Notes under the pieces: model-generated
Seen by the model: the letters and a program-made list of their open reading frames with translations, nothing else
Told to the model about the DNA's origin: nothing
Database searches by the model: none
Shown: in pieces, positions 1 through 6,846 of the stretch
Position numbering within the stretch: the first letter of the stretch is position 1
How the letters are laid out: each line of letters opens with the position of its first letter
Position numbers and translations under genes: made by a program
Assembly: GCA_964393815.1 (NCBI GenBank)
Contig: CAYMUP010000018.1
Span: 1 to 17,945 of the forward strand
Direction of reading: 5' to 3'
Length of the DNA: 17,945 nucleotides
Source: JAGXIT01 sp964393815
Lineage (GTDB): Bacteria > Patescibacteriota > Saccharimonadia > Saccharimonadales > UBA4665

Positions 1-18
1 ACAGGATTATAACAAAAG

Positions 19-48
19 TTGCACACAGGCAACCGCTAGCGGTATACT
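19..48 (+). promoter_or_regulatory. ftsA promoter with palindromic operator-like element
   Basis: A -35 TTGCAC (19-24) and a -10 TATACT (43-48) are separated by 18 nt. The spacer holds the perfect 12-bp palindrome ACCGCTAGCGGT (32-43), whose last base is the first base of the -10 box. Transcription should begin near 54-56, only a few bases before the ATG at 59, so the ftsA mRNA may be leaderless or nearly so. The AAGGG at 50-54 is too close to the start to be a normal ribosome binding site in such a transcript. The same palindrome in the same register lies in the nrdR promoter. Confidence 0.65.
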
Positions 49-58
49 GAAGGGTAAT

Positions 59-1291
59 ATGCGTGATACAAACAATTCTCCACTTTTTGTTGGACTAGAT
101 ATCGGTACGTCGACAGTGCGCTGTGTGCTTGGCACTAGAGATGATCAAACAGGGGTAATTTCGGTTATGGGGCACGGTAGCGCGCCCAACCAGGGCATGC
201 GCAAGGGCGTTATAATGCACGTCGACGATACGGCTGAGGCAATTGTGCAGGCAGTTACCGAGGCAGAGCGAATTGCTGGTGTGCGGATAGATCGTGCCAC
301 CATCAACGTGAACGGCTCTCATGTAATGGGCATGAACTCGCGGGGTGTCATCGCCATTAGCACAGCTAATCGTGAGATTACGGTCGAGGACCGTGAGCGA
401 GTGGAAGAAGCCGCCGCCATCGTCAAATTGCCTGCTAACCGTGAAATTATCCAGGTTTTTGCTAAAAACTACCGCCTTGACGGCCAAGACAATCTAAAAG
501 ACCCTGTCGGTATGCACGGCGTGCGCCTCGAGGTAGACTGCCATATTGTGACGGCAGCGACTCCAAATGTACGTAATCTTGATCTGGCTCTCGAAAAGGC
601 CCAGCTACACCTCTCTAACCGCACCGTGTCCGCGCTGGCAGCAGCAGAGGCGACGCTGGAGCGCAAGCAAAAAGAAGCGGGCGCAGTGGTGCTCGACATC
701 GGTGCCGGCACGACCAACCTGGCGGTGATTGAAGACGGAGAAATCCAGCACGTTGCGGTTATACCCATGGGTGGCACGCACATCACCAATGACCTGGCGA
801 TAGGCCTTAAAACAGATCTAGATGTCGCTGAGCAGGTCAAACTCAAGCACGCAAAGTTAGGTGATACTAGCGACAAAACATTCCGTATTATCGTAGACGG
901 CACTGGCCATACGTTTGAGCAACTCGAAACCAACATGATTGTTGAGGCTCGGGTCGAAGAGCTGCTCGAGTATGTCGATAAAGAGTTGCAGCGCATACAT
1001 CGGTCACGCAAGCTCCCGGGCGGGGTGGTAATCGTGGGCGGAACCGCGTCGCTCCCTGGCCTTGCAGAATTTGCCAAAGAGAAGCTGGGTTTGCCAGCAC
1101 GACTCGGCAAAGTGCACGGGCTGGAAGGCTTGGTCGACACCGTAGACGACCCGTCATTTGCGACAGCTACCGGCCTCATGCTACTTGATATTATTTTGGC
1201 ACCATTTGTGACCGAACAAATTCCGTCGACAGAACTCTTTAGCGGTAATCTTAAATCTTTCTCCAAACTGTTCCGCAAATTTAAGGATTAG
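59..1291 (+). CDS. ftsA: Cell division protein FtsA
   Basis: An actin-fold ATPase that anchors FtsZ filaments to the inner face of the membrane at the division site. The 410 aa match the usual family length. Visible are the phosphate-1 motif DIGTSTVRC near residues 14-22, the FtsA-specific 1C region around 85-165, the phosphate-2 motif VVLDIGAGTTN (210-220), the adenosine-binding segment VVIVGGTASLPGL near 335-347, and a C-terminal amphipathic, basic stretch (LKSFSKLFRKFKD) that fits the membrane-targeting helix. The ATG at 59 is the only sensible start and lies about 10 nt after a -10 box. It is followed 197 nt later by ftsZ in the usual dcw order, but ftsZ has its own promoter. No mur or ftsQ gene is visible upstream within the 58 bases available. 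Confidence 0.97.
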   Translation: MRDTNNSPLFVGLDIGTSTVRCVLGTRDDQTGVISVMGHGSAPNQGMRKGVIMHVDDTAEAIVQAVTEAERIAGVRIDRATINVNGSHVMGMNSRGVIAISTANREITVEDRERVEEAAAIVKLPANREIIQVFAKNYRLDGQDNLKDPVGMHGVRLEVDCHIVTAATPNVRNLDLALEKAQLHLSNRTVSALAAAEATLERKQKEAGAVVLDIGAGTTNLAVIEDGEIQHVAVIPMGGTHITNDLAIGLKTDLDVAEQVKLKHAKLGDTSDKTFRIIVDGTGHTFEQLETNMIVEARVEELLEYVDKELQRIHRSRKLPGGVVIVGGTASLPGLAEFAKEKLGLPARLGKVHGLEGLVDTVDDPSFATATGLMLLDIILAPFVTEQIPSTELFSGNLKSFSKLFRKFKD

Positions 1292-1325
1292 AGGCGGGGA
1301 ACTAATAGTCTGTAATTTTGCCTAA

Positions 1326-1388
1326 GTCGTACTGAAAACAGGGTTTGTTCAGGTGATTTTCAGGTGGGTACGACAATGTGTTCGGGTG
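1326..1388 (+). promoter_or_regulatory. Structured, repeat-bearing region upstream of the ftsZ promoter
   Basis: Two patterns overlap here. First, an interrupted inverted repeat: GTCGTAC (1326-1332) pairs with GTACGAC (1368-1374), and after a 5-nt bulge TGAAAA (1333-1338) pairs with TTTTCA (1357-1362). Second, a directly repeated octamer: TTCAGGTG at 1348-1355 and 1359-1366 and TTCGGGTG at 1381-1388, with offsets of 11 and 22 bp, or about one and two helical turns. No U-run follows, so this is not an obvious terminator. It lies 35 bp upstream of the ftsZ -35 box. A set of phased protein-binding sites is the simplest reading, but the binding protein is unknown. Confidence 0.4.
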
Positions 1389-1422
1389 AGTGGCGCTGAA
1401 ACTTTTTTGTGTGCAGCCGAGG

Positions 1423-1451
1423 TTGAACTGAGAGTAGTAGTCGATTATACT
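1423..1451 (+). promoter_or_regulatory. ftsZ promoter
   Basis: A -35 TTGAAC (1423-1428), a 17-nt spacer and a -10 TATACT (1446-1451) make a good sigma70-type promoter. The start of transcription should be near 1458. The leader then contains the purine-rich AAGGAAGGTGAGGGA (1463-1477) ahead of the ATG at 1489. This promoter lets ftsZ be expressed above the level of ftsA. Confidence 0.65.
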
Positions 1452-1488
1452 GTAGATATATCAAGGAAGGTGAGGGACCAAGTAGACC

Positions 1489-2826
1489 ATGGCACAAGCA
1501 GTTGACCCAGCTATCGAGACATTTGCACGGATTAAAGTGATTGGCGTCGGCGGCGCTGGTGGTGCGGCCATCAATCGTATGATCGAGGCTGGTGTGGACG
1601 GCGTAGAGTTTGTGGCGGTTAACACCGACGCACAGGCTCTTCACAACTCCAAGGCTCAGATCAAAATCCACATCGGTAGGGATACTACGCGGGGTCTTGG
1701 CGCTGGGGCAGACCCGGCAGTTGGTGAACGTGCTGCACAGGAGTCTACCGAAGAAATCAAAAAAGCCGTAGAAGGCGCAGATATGGTGTTTGTCACTATT
1801 GGCGCCGGAGGGGGCACTGGGAGTGGTGCGGGACACGTGGTTGCGAGCATTGCCAAAGACATGGGCATACTGGTGGTTGGCTTTGCGACAAAGCCGTTTG
1901 CTTTCGAAGGTGAAAAGCGCCGCCGCAACGCCGAGACTGCTATTGAAAGACTCCGTTCGGCTGTCGACACGCTTATTATTATTCCCAACGATCGTTTACT
2001 ACAGACTATTGACCGTCAAACACCGCTGCTTGAGGCTTTTAAGGTAGCTGACGATGTCCTTCGACAGGGTGTCCAAGGCATTTCTGACCTCATAACTGTA
2101 CATGGACTCATTAACCTTGACTTTGCTGACGTGAAGGCGGTCATGAGTAACGCCGGCTCTGCCTTGATGGGTATTGGTCGCGCAAGCGGTGAGAACCGCG
2201 CTGTACAAGCCGCTCAACAGGCCATTGACTCGCCGCTACTCGAAGTTTCTATCGATGGTGCTCGCGGCATACTCTTTAATGTTATCGGTGGCAATGATCT
2301 CTCGATGCACGAAATTAACACTGCTGCCGAGGCTATTACGGCTGCCGCTGATCCCGATGCAAACATCATCTTTGGGGCAACAATTAGCCCTGAGCTTGAG
2401 GGCGAGATTATCATTACAGTGGTGGCGACTGGTTTCGACGCAGCTTACTTCTCAAGTCGTACGCAGCCGGCTGTAGCCGCTCCTGCAACTATCCAGCAGA
2501 GCGTTACTGACGAGCCAGATGACTCTATGAAGCCTGAACCTGCTAAAGTTGACTACAACAGCGAGCAAGACTTCTCAGGGATATCTATGGACGTTAAGGA
2601 TGAAGCGCCTGAGACGGAAACTGATTTTACCAGCGAAGTACCTGTTCCAAACATCTGGTCTATGAATGATGACAAAGACGACACAAAGCCGGGCGCGCAA
2701 GAAACATCGCCGCACCAACCAATTGTTTCTAGCTTGGACGAAGATGAGCTCGAAAAACCATCTTTCTTACGCCGCCTTGCAAAACGCCGTCAAAAACACG
2801 ACGAAGACGACTTAGCTGACAAATAA
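1489..2826 (+). CDS. ftsZ: Cell division protein FtsZ
   Basis: A tubulin-like GTPase that assembles into the division ring. The glycine-rich N-terminal nucleotide-binding motif VGVGGAGGAAINRM is at about 18-31, the tubulin signature GGGTGSG at 107-113, and the T7 synergy loop NLDFADV at 209-215, which supplies the catalytic Asp residues to the next subunit. The globular core ends near residue 325. A roughly 95-residue acidic, low-complexity linker follows, then the conserved tail peptide KPSFLRRL (423-430), which is the usual docking site for FtsA. Unusually, 15 further charged residues follow this peptide. The 445-aa length is above the common 350-400 because of the linker. The ATG at 1489 is preceded by a purine-rich Shine-Dalgarno region and an own promoter. 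Confidence 0.98.
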   Translation: MAQAVDPAIETFARIKVIGVGGAGGAAINRMIEAGVDGVEFVAVNTDAQALHNSKAQIKIHIGRDTTRGLGAGADPAVGERAAQESTEEIKKAVEGADMVFVTIGAGGGTGSGAGHVVASIAKDMGILVVGFATKPFAFEGEKRRRNAETAIERLRSAVDTLIIIPNDRLLQTIDRQTPLLEAFKVADDVLRQGVQGISDLITVHGLINLDFADVKAVMSNAGSALMGIGRASGENRAVQAAQQAIDSPLLEVSIDGARGILFNVIGGNDLSMHEINTAAEAITAAADPDANIIFGATISPELEGEIIITVVATGFDAAYFSSRTQPAVAAPATIQQSVTDEPDDSMKPEPAKVDYNSEQDFSGISMDVKDEAPETETDFTSEVPVPNIWSMNDDKDDTKPGAQETSPHQPIVSSLDEDELEKPSFLRRLAKRRQKHDEDDLADK

Positions 2827-2874
2827 CAGATAAAATTAGCCAGATTTGTACTAAATAATACAGCGCGTTAGGGC

Positions 2875-2904
2875 TTGTGTAGCCGCTACCGCTAGCGGTA
2901 TGAT
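2875..2904 (+). promoter_or_regulatory. nrdR-nrdJ promoter with the ftsA-type palindrome
   Basis: A -35 TTGTGT (2875-2880), an 18-nt spacer and a -10 TATGAT (2899-2904). The spacer carries the perfect palindrome ACCGCTAGCGGT (2888-2899), overlapping the first base of the -10 exactly as in the ftsA promoter. The two promoters share the 14-mer ACCGCTAGCGGTAT but almost nothing outside it. Transcription would start near 2911, giving a leader of about 80 nt. Confidence 0.6.
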
Positions 2905-2915
2905 AGAGGCATAGA

Positions 2916-2931
2916 ACACTATATGTAGCAC
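2916..2931 (+). promoter_or_regulatory. Putative NrdR box
   Basis: ACACTATATGTAGCAC agrees at 12 of 16 positions with the known NrdR box consensus acaCwAtATaTwGtgt, including the conserved core CTATATnTAG. It sits just downstream of the predicted transcription start of nrdR, a normal place for a repressor site. NrdR boxes usually come in pairs about three helical turns apart. No second clear box is visible; the palindrome centred 30 bp upstream takes the place where a partner would be expected. Confidence 0.6.
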
Positions 2932-2993
2932 CTGTTCGGTGGAGGACCAGGGGTGGTACTAAGTCGCTCTTTATAAATGAATGGGGGTAAAAC

Positions 2994-3473
2994 ATGAAAT
3001 GTGGCCAATGTAACGGCGATGATACGAAAGTGATCGAAAGCCGTGATGTTGCCGAGGGCCAAGCTGTTCGCCGTCGCCGCGAGTGCATTCACTGCGGGTA
3101 TCGCTACACGACGTATGAACGTATTGAGCGGCCTCAGTTGATTGTGGTCAAAAACGATGGGACGAGGCAGCTTTTTAGCCGGCAAAAACTCCTTGGCGGC
3201 CTGTACCGCGCCTGCGAAAAGACACCCGTAACAAGCCTGCAGCTTGAACAGTTGGTGCATGAAATAGAGCAAGATCTGTACGCGTGCGCAGAGACAGAGG
3301 TCCGTTCGGGTAAGATCGGCGAAATGGTGATGGACCGCCTGGCGGTTATAGACGAGGTCGCGTACGTGCGCTTCGCGAGCGTTTACCGAAGATTTCGGGA
3401 CATCGCAAGCTTTGAACGGGAGTTGTCTCAGATACGAGAGCGCAAAACAACAGGGGTTGGCGAAACGAGTTAA
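2994..3473 (+). CDS. nrdR: Transcriptional repressor NrdR
   Basis: A nucleotide-sensing repressor of ribonucleotide reductase genes. The 159 aa are typical. An N-terminal zinc ribbon has Cys3, Cys6, Cys31 and Cys34 (CGQC and CIHC), with the DNA-contacting Arg run RRRR at 26-29. An ATP-cone domain follows from about residue 47 (PQLIVVKNDGTRQLFSRQKL), which binds ATP or dATP. The ATG at 2994 is preceded by GGGGG at 2984-2988. It lies directly upstream of nrdJ, its expected target, with 57 nt between them and no clear promoter in the gap, so the two are probably cotranscribed. The NrdR box at its own promoter predicts autorepression of the pair. Confidence 0.97.
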   Translation: MKCGQCNGDDTKVIESRDVAEGQAVRRRRECIHCGYRYTTYERIERPQLIVVKNDGTRQLFSRQKLLGGLYRACEKTPVTSLQLEQLVHEIEQDLYACAETEVRSGKIGEMVMDRLAVIDEVAYVRFASVYRRFRDIASFERELSQIRERKTTGVGETS

Positions 3474-3530
3474 AAGCAATATCAACAAAAGTAAAAACTT
3501 TAGTAGTAATAGAAACGGAGAGGGAAAACA

Positions 3531-6320
3531 ATGGGAAAAACAGCAAGTAGTGGTGTGGCGCGGTATTTTACGAAGCCAAAAAGTTATGCATACGATCAAA
3601 TCAAGTGGGTAAAACGCGATTCTGAGCTCAAAAACCCATTTACTGGCGAGGTGGTTTTCTCTCAAAAAGAGGTTGAGATTCCTGAGTCATGGTCGATGAA
3701 CGCCCTAAACATTGTGGCCCAAAAGTACTTTACTGGTACACCAGGAACTGATGAGCGTGAAACCTCGCTCCGCGACCTCATCGACCGCGTGGTTGACACG
3801 GTTGTACGCCAAGGCCAGCAAGAGGGCTATTTTGAGAGCGATACCGACGCCGAAACCTACCGCGAAGAGCTCAAATACGTGCTCGCAACCCAGCGGGCGG
3901 CGTTCAACAGCCCCGTTTGGTTCAACATCGGTGCCCCAGAGCGAGCGCAACAGGCAAGTGCCTGTTTCATCCTCGGCGTAGATGACACTATGGGTTCGAT
4001 TTTGCAGTGGTACACCGACGAGGGCATGATCTTTAAGGGCGGTTCGGGTAGCGGCGTCAACGTTAGCTCTATTCGCTCCAGCGTTGAAAAGCTTGGCAAG
4101 AGTGCGGGCACAGCCTCTGGCCCACTGAGCTTTATGCGTGGTGCCGACGCTAGCGCAGGTGCTATAAAAAGTGGTGGCAAGACTCGTCGTGCGGCCAAAA
4201 TGGTAATCTTGAACGCCGACCATCCTGACGTAGAGGAATTCATCTGGTGTAAGGCTATCGAAGAGCGCAAAGCGCGCGCCTTGCAGGAAGCTGGGTTCGA
4301 CATGAGCCTAGATGGTAAAGATATCTTTAGTGTCCAATACCAAAACGCCAACAACTCTGTTCGGGTGACTGACGAGTTTATGCAGGCTGTTGTCGACAAT
4401 AAAGACTGGGACCTCAAGGCTGTGACGACCGGCAAGACAGTGCGTACGGTAAAGGCTCGAGACATTATGCGTCAGTTTGCTGAGGCGGCCTGGGAATGTG
4501 CTGACCCTGGCATGCAGTTTGACACGGTCATCAACAAGTGGCACACCACTCCAAATGCTGGGCGTATCAACGGCTCTAACCCCTGCAGTGAGTACATGCA
4601 CCTCGACAACTCGGCTTGTAACCTGGCGAGCATCAACTTGCTACACTATCTCAACGACGACTTTAGCTTTGACGTCGAAAGCTTTAAACACACCGTTGAA
4701 CTCATCTTTACCGCGCAAGAAATCTTAGTCGGCTACAGCGAATATCCAACTGAGCGGATTACCAAAAATGCGAAAGCCTACCGCGAACTCGGTATCGGCT
4801 ACGCCAACCTTGGCGCACTGCTCATGGCACAAGGGCTACCATATGACAGTGACGAGGGCAGGGCACAGGCTGCGGCTATTACCGCTCTTCTAACAGGTCA
4901 CGCCTATGCAACGAGCGCTCGGATGGCGCAAAAGGTTGGTCCATTTGCTGGCTACCACAAAGACCGTGAAAATATGCTGCACGTACTCAAGATGCACCGT
5001 GAGGAAGTCGACAAAATCGACGCCGGTAAGGTTTCGGAAGATCTGCTCAGCGCAGCTGCAACCGCTTGGGATGAAGCGGTAGAGCTCGGTGAGTTGTATG
5101 GTGTACGTAACTCACAGGCTAGCGTACTGGCGCCGACTGGTACCATTGGACTCATGATGGATTGTGACACAACCGGTATTGAGCCAGACCTGGGTCTTGT
5201 AAAGGTTAAAAAACTAGTCGGTGGCGGTACGATGAGCATCGTCAACCAGACGGTTCCACGTGCTCTCAAGGCCCTTGGCTACACGAAAGACCAGGTGAAC
5301 GACATTGTGGCTTACATCGACACAGAAAAGACCATTCTTGGCGCGCCGCACCTCGCGAAAGAACACGAACCAGTTTTCGCTTGTTCTATGGGCGACAATG
5401 CTATCCACTATCTTGGTCACGTCAAGATGATGGCCGCAGTCCAGCCTTTCTTATCTGGTGCCATCAGTAAGACAGTCAACATGCCAGAGTCTGCGACGGT
5501 TGAAGATATCGAGCAGCTACATATTGACTCATGGAAGATGGGGCTCAAGGCCGTGGCTATCTACCGAGACAACTGTAAAGTTGCGCAGCCACTCTCAATG
5601 GCCAAAAAAGATGGCGATGACAAAAAGGAACCAGCCAGTACTCCAGCGGAATCAACGACGACCGATGATGGTCGGATTGTACTCAAGGGTGCTGTACGCC
5701 GCAAGATGCCACGTAAGCGCACCAGTCGTACCTACCGCTTTGAAGTGGCAGACCTCGAGGGATTCTTTACCGTCGGTGAGTATGCCGATGGTACCCCAGG
5801 TGAGCTCTTCATCACTGTTAGCAAACAGGGCTCAACATTGGCCGGCCTGATGGATTCATTTGCGATTAGCATGAGCCATGGCTTGCAGTACGGTGTACCT
5901 CTGAAGAGTTATGTTAAGACCTTGCGTGGTACGAGCTTTGCGCCATTTGGCATCACTGACGATCCAGAGATTCGCACTGCTAGCTCTGTCACCGACTACA
6001 TCATTCGTCGACTTGCGCTTGACTACCTCAGTTTTGATGATCGCCTCGAGCTTGGGCTGGCTAGTTTTGACGACATGCCAGATGAGCAAACAAGCCTGCT
6101 CGGCGGCGAGACTGAACCCGTCGAAAGCAAAGGCTCTGATGAAGTTGAAACACGACCCGTCCAGATGAGTGCGCCAAAAGAGACGGTGAGCGAAGCGAAA
6201 CCAGCTAAAAAGTCAGCTGACTCAACCGCACCACTCTGTTACAACTGCGGTAACCAGACCCAGCGGTCAGGTAGCTGCTATGTGTGCTCGTCTTGCGGAT
6301 CTACTACAGGCTGCAGCTAA
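3531..6320 (+). CDS. nrdJ: Adenosylcobalamin-dependent (class II) ribonucleoside-diphosphate reductase
   Basis: Reduces ribonucleotides to deoxyribonucleotides using a B12-derived radical, so it needs no oxygen and no separate small subunit. In the catalytic barrel, Cys145 (ACFILG) is the first of the redox pair; FKGGSGSGVNVSS and the NPCSE motif follow with Asn350, Cys352 (thiyl radical) and Glu354. NSQASVLAPTGTIGLMMDCD, GAISKTVNMP and MGLKAVAIYRDNCK are further family signatures. After a linker at about 695-720 comes the TSCPD-type domain (about 725-840) and a Cys-rich tail with CYNCG and CYVCSSCGSTTGC, the usual swinging redox arm. The 929 aa are normal for NrdJ. The ATG has a good ribosome binding site, GGAGAGGG at 3517-3524. 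No cobalamin riboswitch or B12 synthesis gene is visible, so the cofactor is presumably taken from outside. Confidence 0.97.
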   Translation: MGKTASSGVARYFTKPKSYAYDQIKWVKRDSELKNPFTGEVVFSQKEVEIPESWSMNALNIVAQKYFTGTPGTDERETSLRDLIDRVVDTVVRQGQQEGYFESDTDAETYREELKYVLATQRAAFNSPVWFNIGAPERAQQASACFILGVDDTMGSILQWYTDEGMIFKGGSGSGVNVSSIRSSVEKLGKSAGTASGPLSFMRGADASAGAIKSGGKTRRAAKMVILNADHPDVEEFIWCKAIEERKARALQEAGFDMSLDGKDIFSVQYQNANNSVRVTDEFMQAVVDNKDWDLKAVTTGKTVRTVKARDIMRQFAEAAWECADPGMQFDTVINKWHTTPNAGRINGSNPCSEYMHLDNSACNLASINLLHYLNDDFSFDVESFKHTVELIFTAQEILVGYSEYPTERITKNAKAYRELGIGYANLGALLMAQGLPYDSDEGRAQAAAITALLTGHAYATSARMAQKVGPFAGYHKDRENMLHVLKMHREEVDKIDAGKVSEDLLSAAATAWDEAVELGELYGVRNSQASVLAPTGTIGLMMDCDTTGIEPDLGLVKVKKLVGGGTMSIVNQTVPRALKALGYTKDQVNDIVAYIDTEKTILGAPHLAKEHEPVFACSMGDNAIHYLGHVKMMAAVQPFLSGAISKTVNMPESATVEDIEQLHIDSWKMGLKAVAIYRDNCKVAQPLSMAKKDGDDKKEPASTPAESTTTDDGRIVLKGAVRRKMPRKRTSRTYRFEVADLEGFFTVGEYADGTPGELFITVSKQGSTLAGLMDSFAISMSHGLQYGVPLKSYVKTLRGTSFAPFGITDDPEIRTASSVTDYIIRRLALDYLSFDDRLELGLASFDDMPDEQTSLLGGETEPVESKGSDEVETRPVQMSAPKETVSEAKPAKKSADSTAPLCYNCGNQTQRSGSCYVCSSCGSTTGCS

Positions 6321-6328
6321 GGGCACAG

Positions 6329-6353
6329 TAAGGAGGGGAACATCCCCTCCTTA
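6329..6353 (+). terminator. GC-rich hairpin after nrdJ
   Basis: TAAGGAGGGG (6329-6338) and CCCCTCCTTA (6344-6353) form a perfect 10-bp stem with the 5-nt loop AACAT, starting 8 nt after the nrdJ stop. No U-run follows, so on its own it is more likely an mRNA 3'-stabilising hairpin than a full terminator. Confidence 0.55.
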
Positions 6354-6389
6354 GCCTCGCTTCGCTCGGGATTCTCCCCTGGAAACGGT

Positions 6390-6430
6390 AAAAATATTCT
6401 CGGAGTAAATCCGAGAATATTTTTGATTTT
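6390..6430 (+). terminator. Intrinsic terminator of the nrdR-nrdJ operon
   Basis: A perfect 15-bp stem, AAAAATATTCTCGGA (6390-6404) against TCCGAGAATATTTTT (6410-6424), with loop GTAAA. The T-rich tail follows on the + strand, and the A-run on the 5' side makes it formally bidirectional. No minus-strand gene ends here, so it should serve nrdJ. Confidence 0.85.
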
Positions 6431-6537
6431 ATAAAATGAAGTGAATTACACAGAAGTTAAAACTGCAAATGCGGTGAAATTATCGGAAATAGTAGATAAA
6501 AATGAGCTACTCATATGCGACGTGATAAACTGGGAGT

Positions 6538-6807
6538 ATGAAAGTGATTGTGCTTTATCGGCCGGATTCGGAACAAGCGCGGGGAACTGAGTCATTCCTA
6601 CGTGACCTCACCAAACAGCACGACCTTGATCCGCGTGACATACGCATCATAAACATGGATAGCCCAGAAGGCCTGTCGCTGGCTAGCGTGTACGACATCA
6701 TGGCGTTCCCAGCCATCATCGTCACTGACAACGAGGGAGCGTATGTCAAACATTGGGCAGGTGACTTGCCGCTCATGAGCGAACTCGTAGGGTACACATT
6801 TAGCTAG
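6538..6807 (+). CDS. Small thioredoxin/glutaredoxin-fold protein without CxxC
   Basis: An 89-aa protein of compact alpha/beta pattern. A first beta strand KVIVLY (2-7) is followed by a helix, a second strand (35-40), and the segment AFPAIIV, whose Pro58 matches the conserved cis-Pro of thioredoxin folds, then a final beta hairpin and helix. Where glutaredoxins and thioredoxins have CxxC, this protein has SEQA (11-14), and the whole protein contains no cysteine, so it cannot be an ordinary dithiol oxidoreductase. A binding or structural role is possible. The ATG at 6538 follows GGGAG at 6532-6536 with a short 1-nt gap. It stands alone between the nrdJ terminator and the next promoter. The fold call is moderately sure; the function is unknown. 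Confidence 0.75.
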   Translation: MKVIVLYRPDSEQARGTESFLRDLTKQHDLDPRDIRIINMDSPEGLSLASVYDIMAFPAIIVTDNEGAYVKHWAGDLPLMSELVGYTFS

Positions 6808-6811
6808 AGAC

Positions 6812-6840
6812 TTGAGAAATAGCGTGTAACGGAGTAAAAT
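6812..6840 (+). promoter_or_regulatory. Promoter of the T-box operon
   Basis: A -35 TTGAGA (6812-6817), a 17-nt spacer and a -10 TAAAAT (6835-6840). Predicted transcription start is near 6847, which gives a leader of about 235 nt before the first start codon, a normal size for a T-box leader. Confidence 0.6.
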
Positions 6841-6846
6841 AGACAA

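Noticed and set aside
1292..1488. MraZ-type operator in the ftsA-ftsZ spacer
   Set aside because: Only one TGGGN-like word (1365-1369) is present, not the three or four evenly spaced copies that MraZ needs.
3474..3530. Cobalamin riboswitch or separate promoter ahead of nrdJ
   Set aside because: The 57-nt gap is too short for a cobalamin riboswitch and shows only a weak 5-bp hairpin and no convincing -35/-10 pair.
2919..3665. Minus-strand 248-codon frame opposite nrdR
   Set aside because: It is antisense to a clear nrdR and the nrdJ start, has low-complexity hydrophobic sequence and no initiation signal.
6502..6514. ATGAG-CTA-CTCAT inverted repeat ahead of the thioredoxin-like gene
   Set aside because: Only 5 bp per arm and no clear promoter nearby, so chance is likely.
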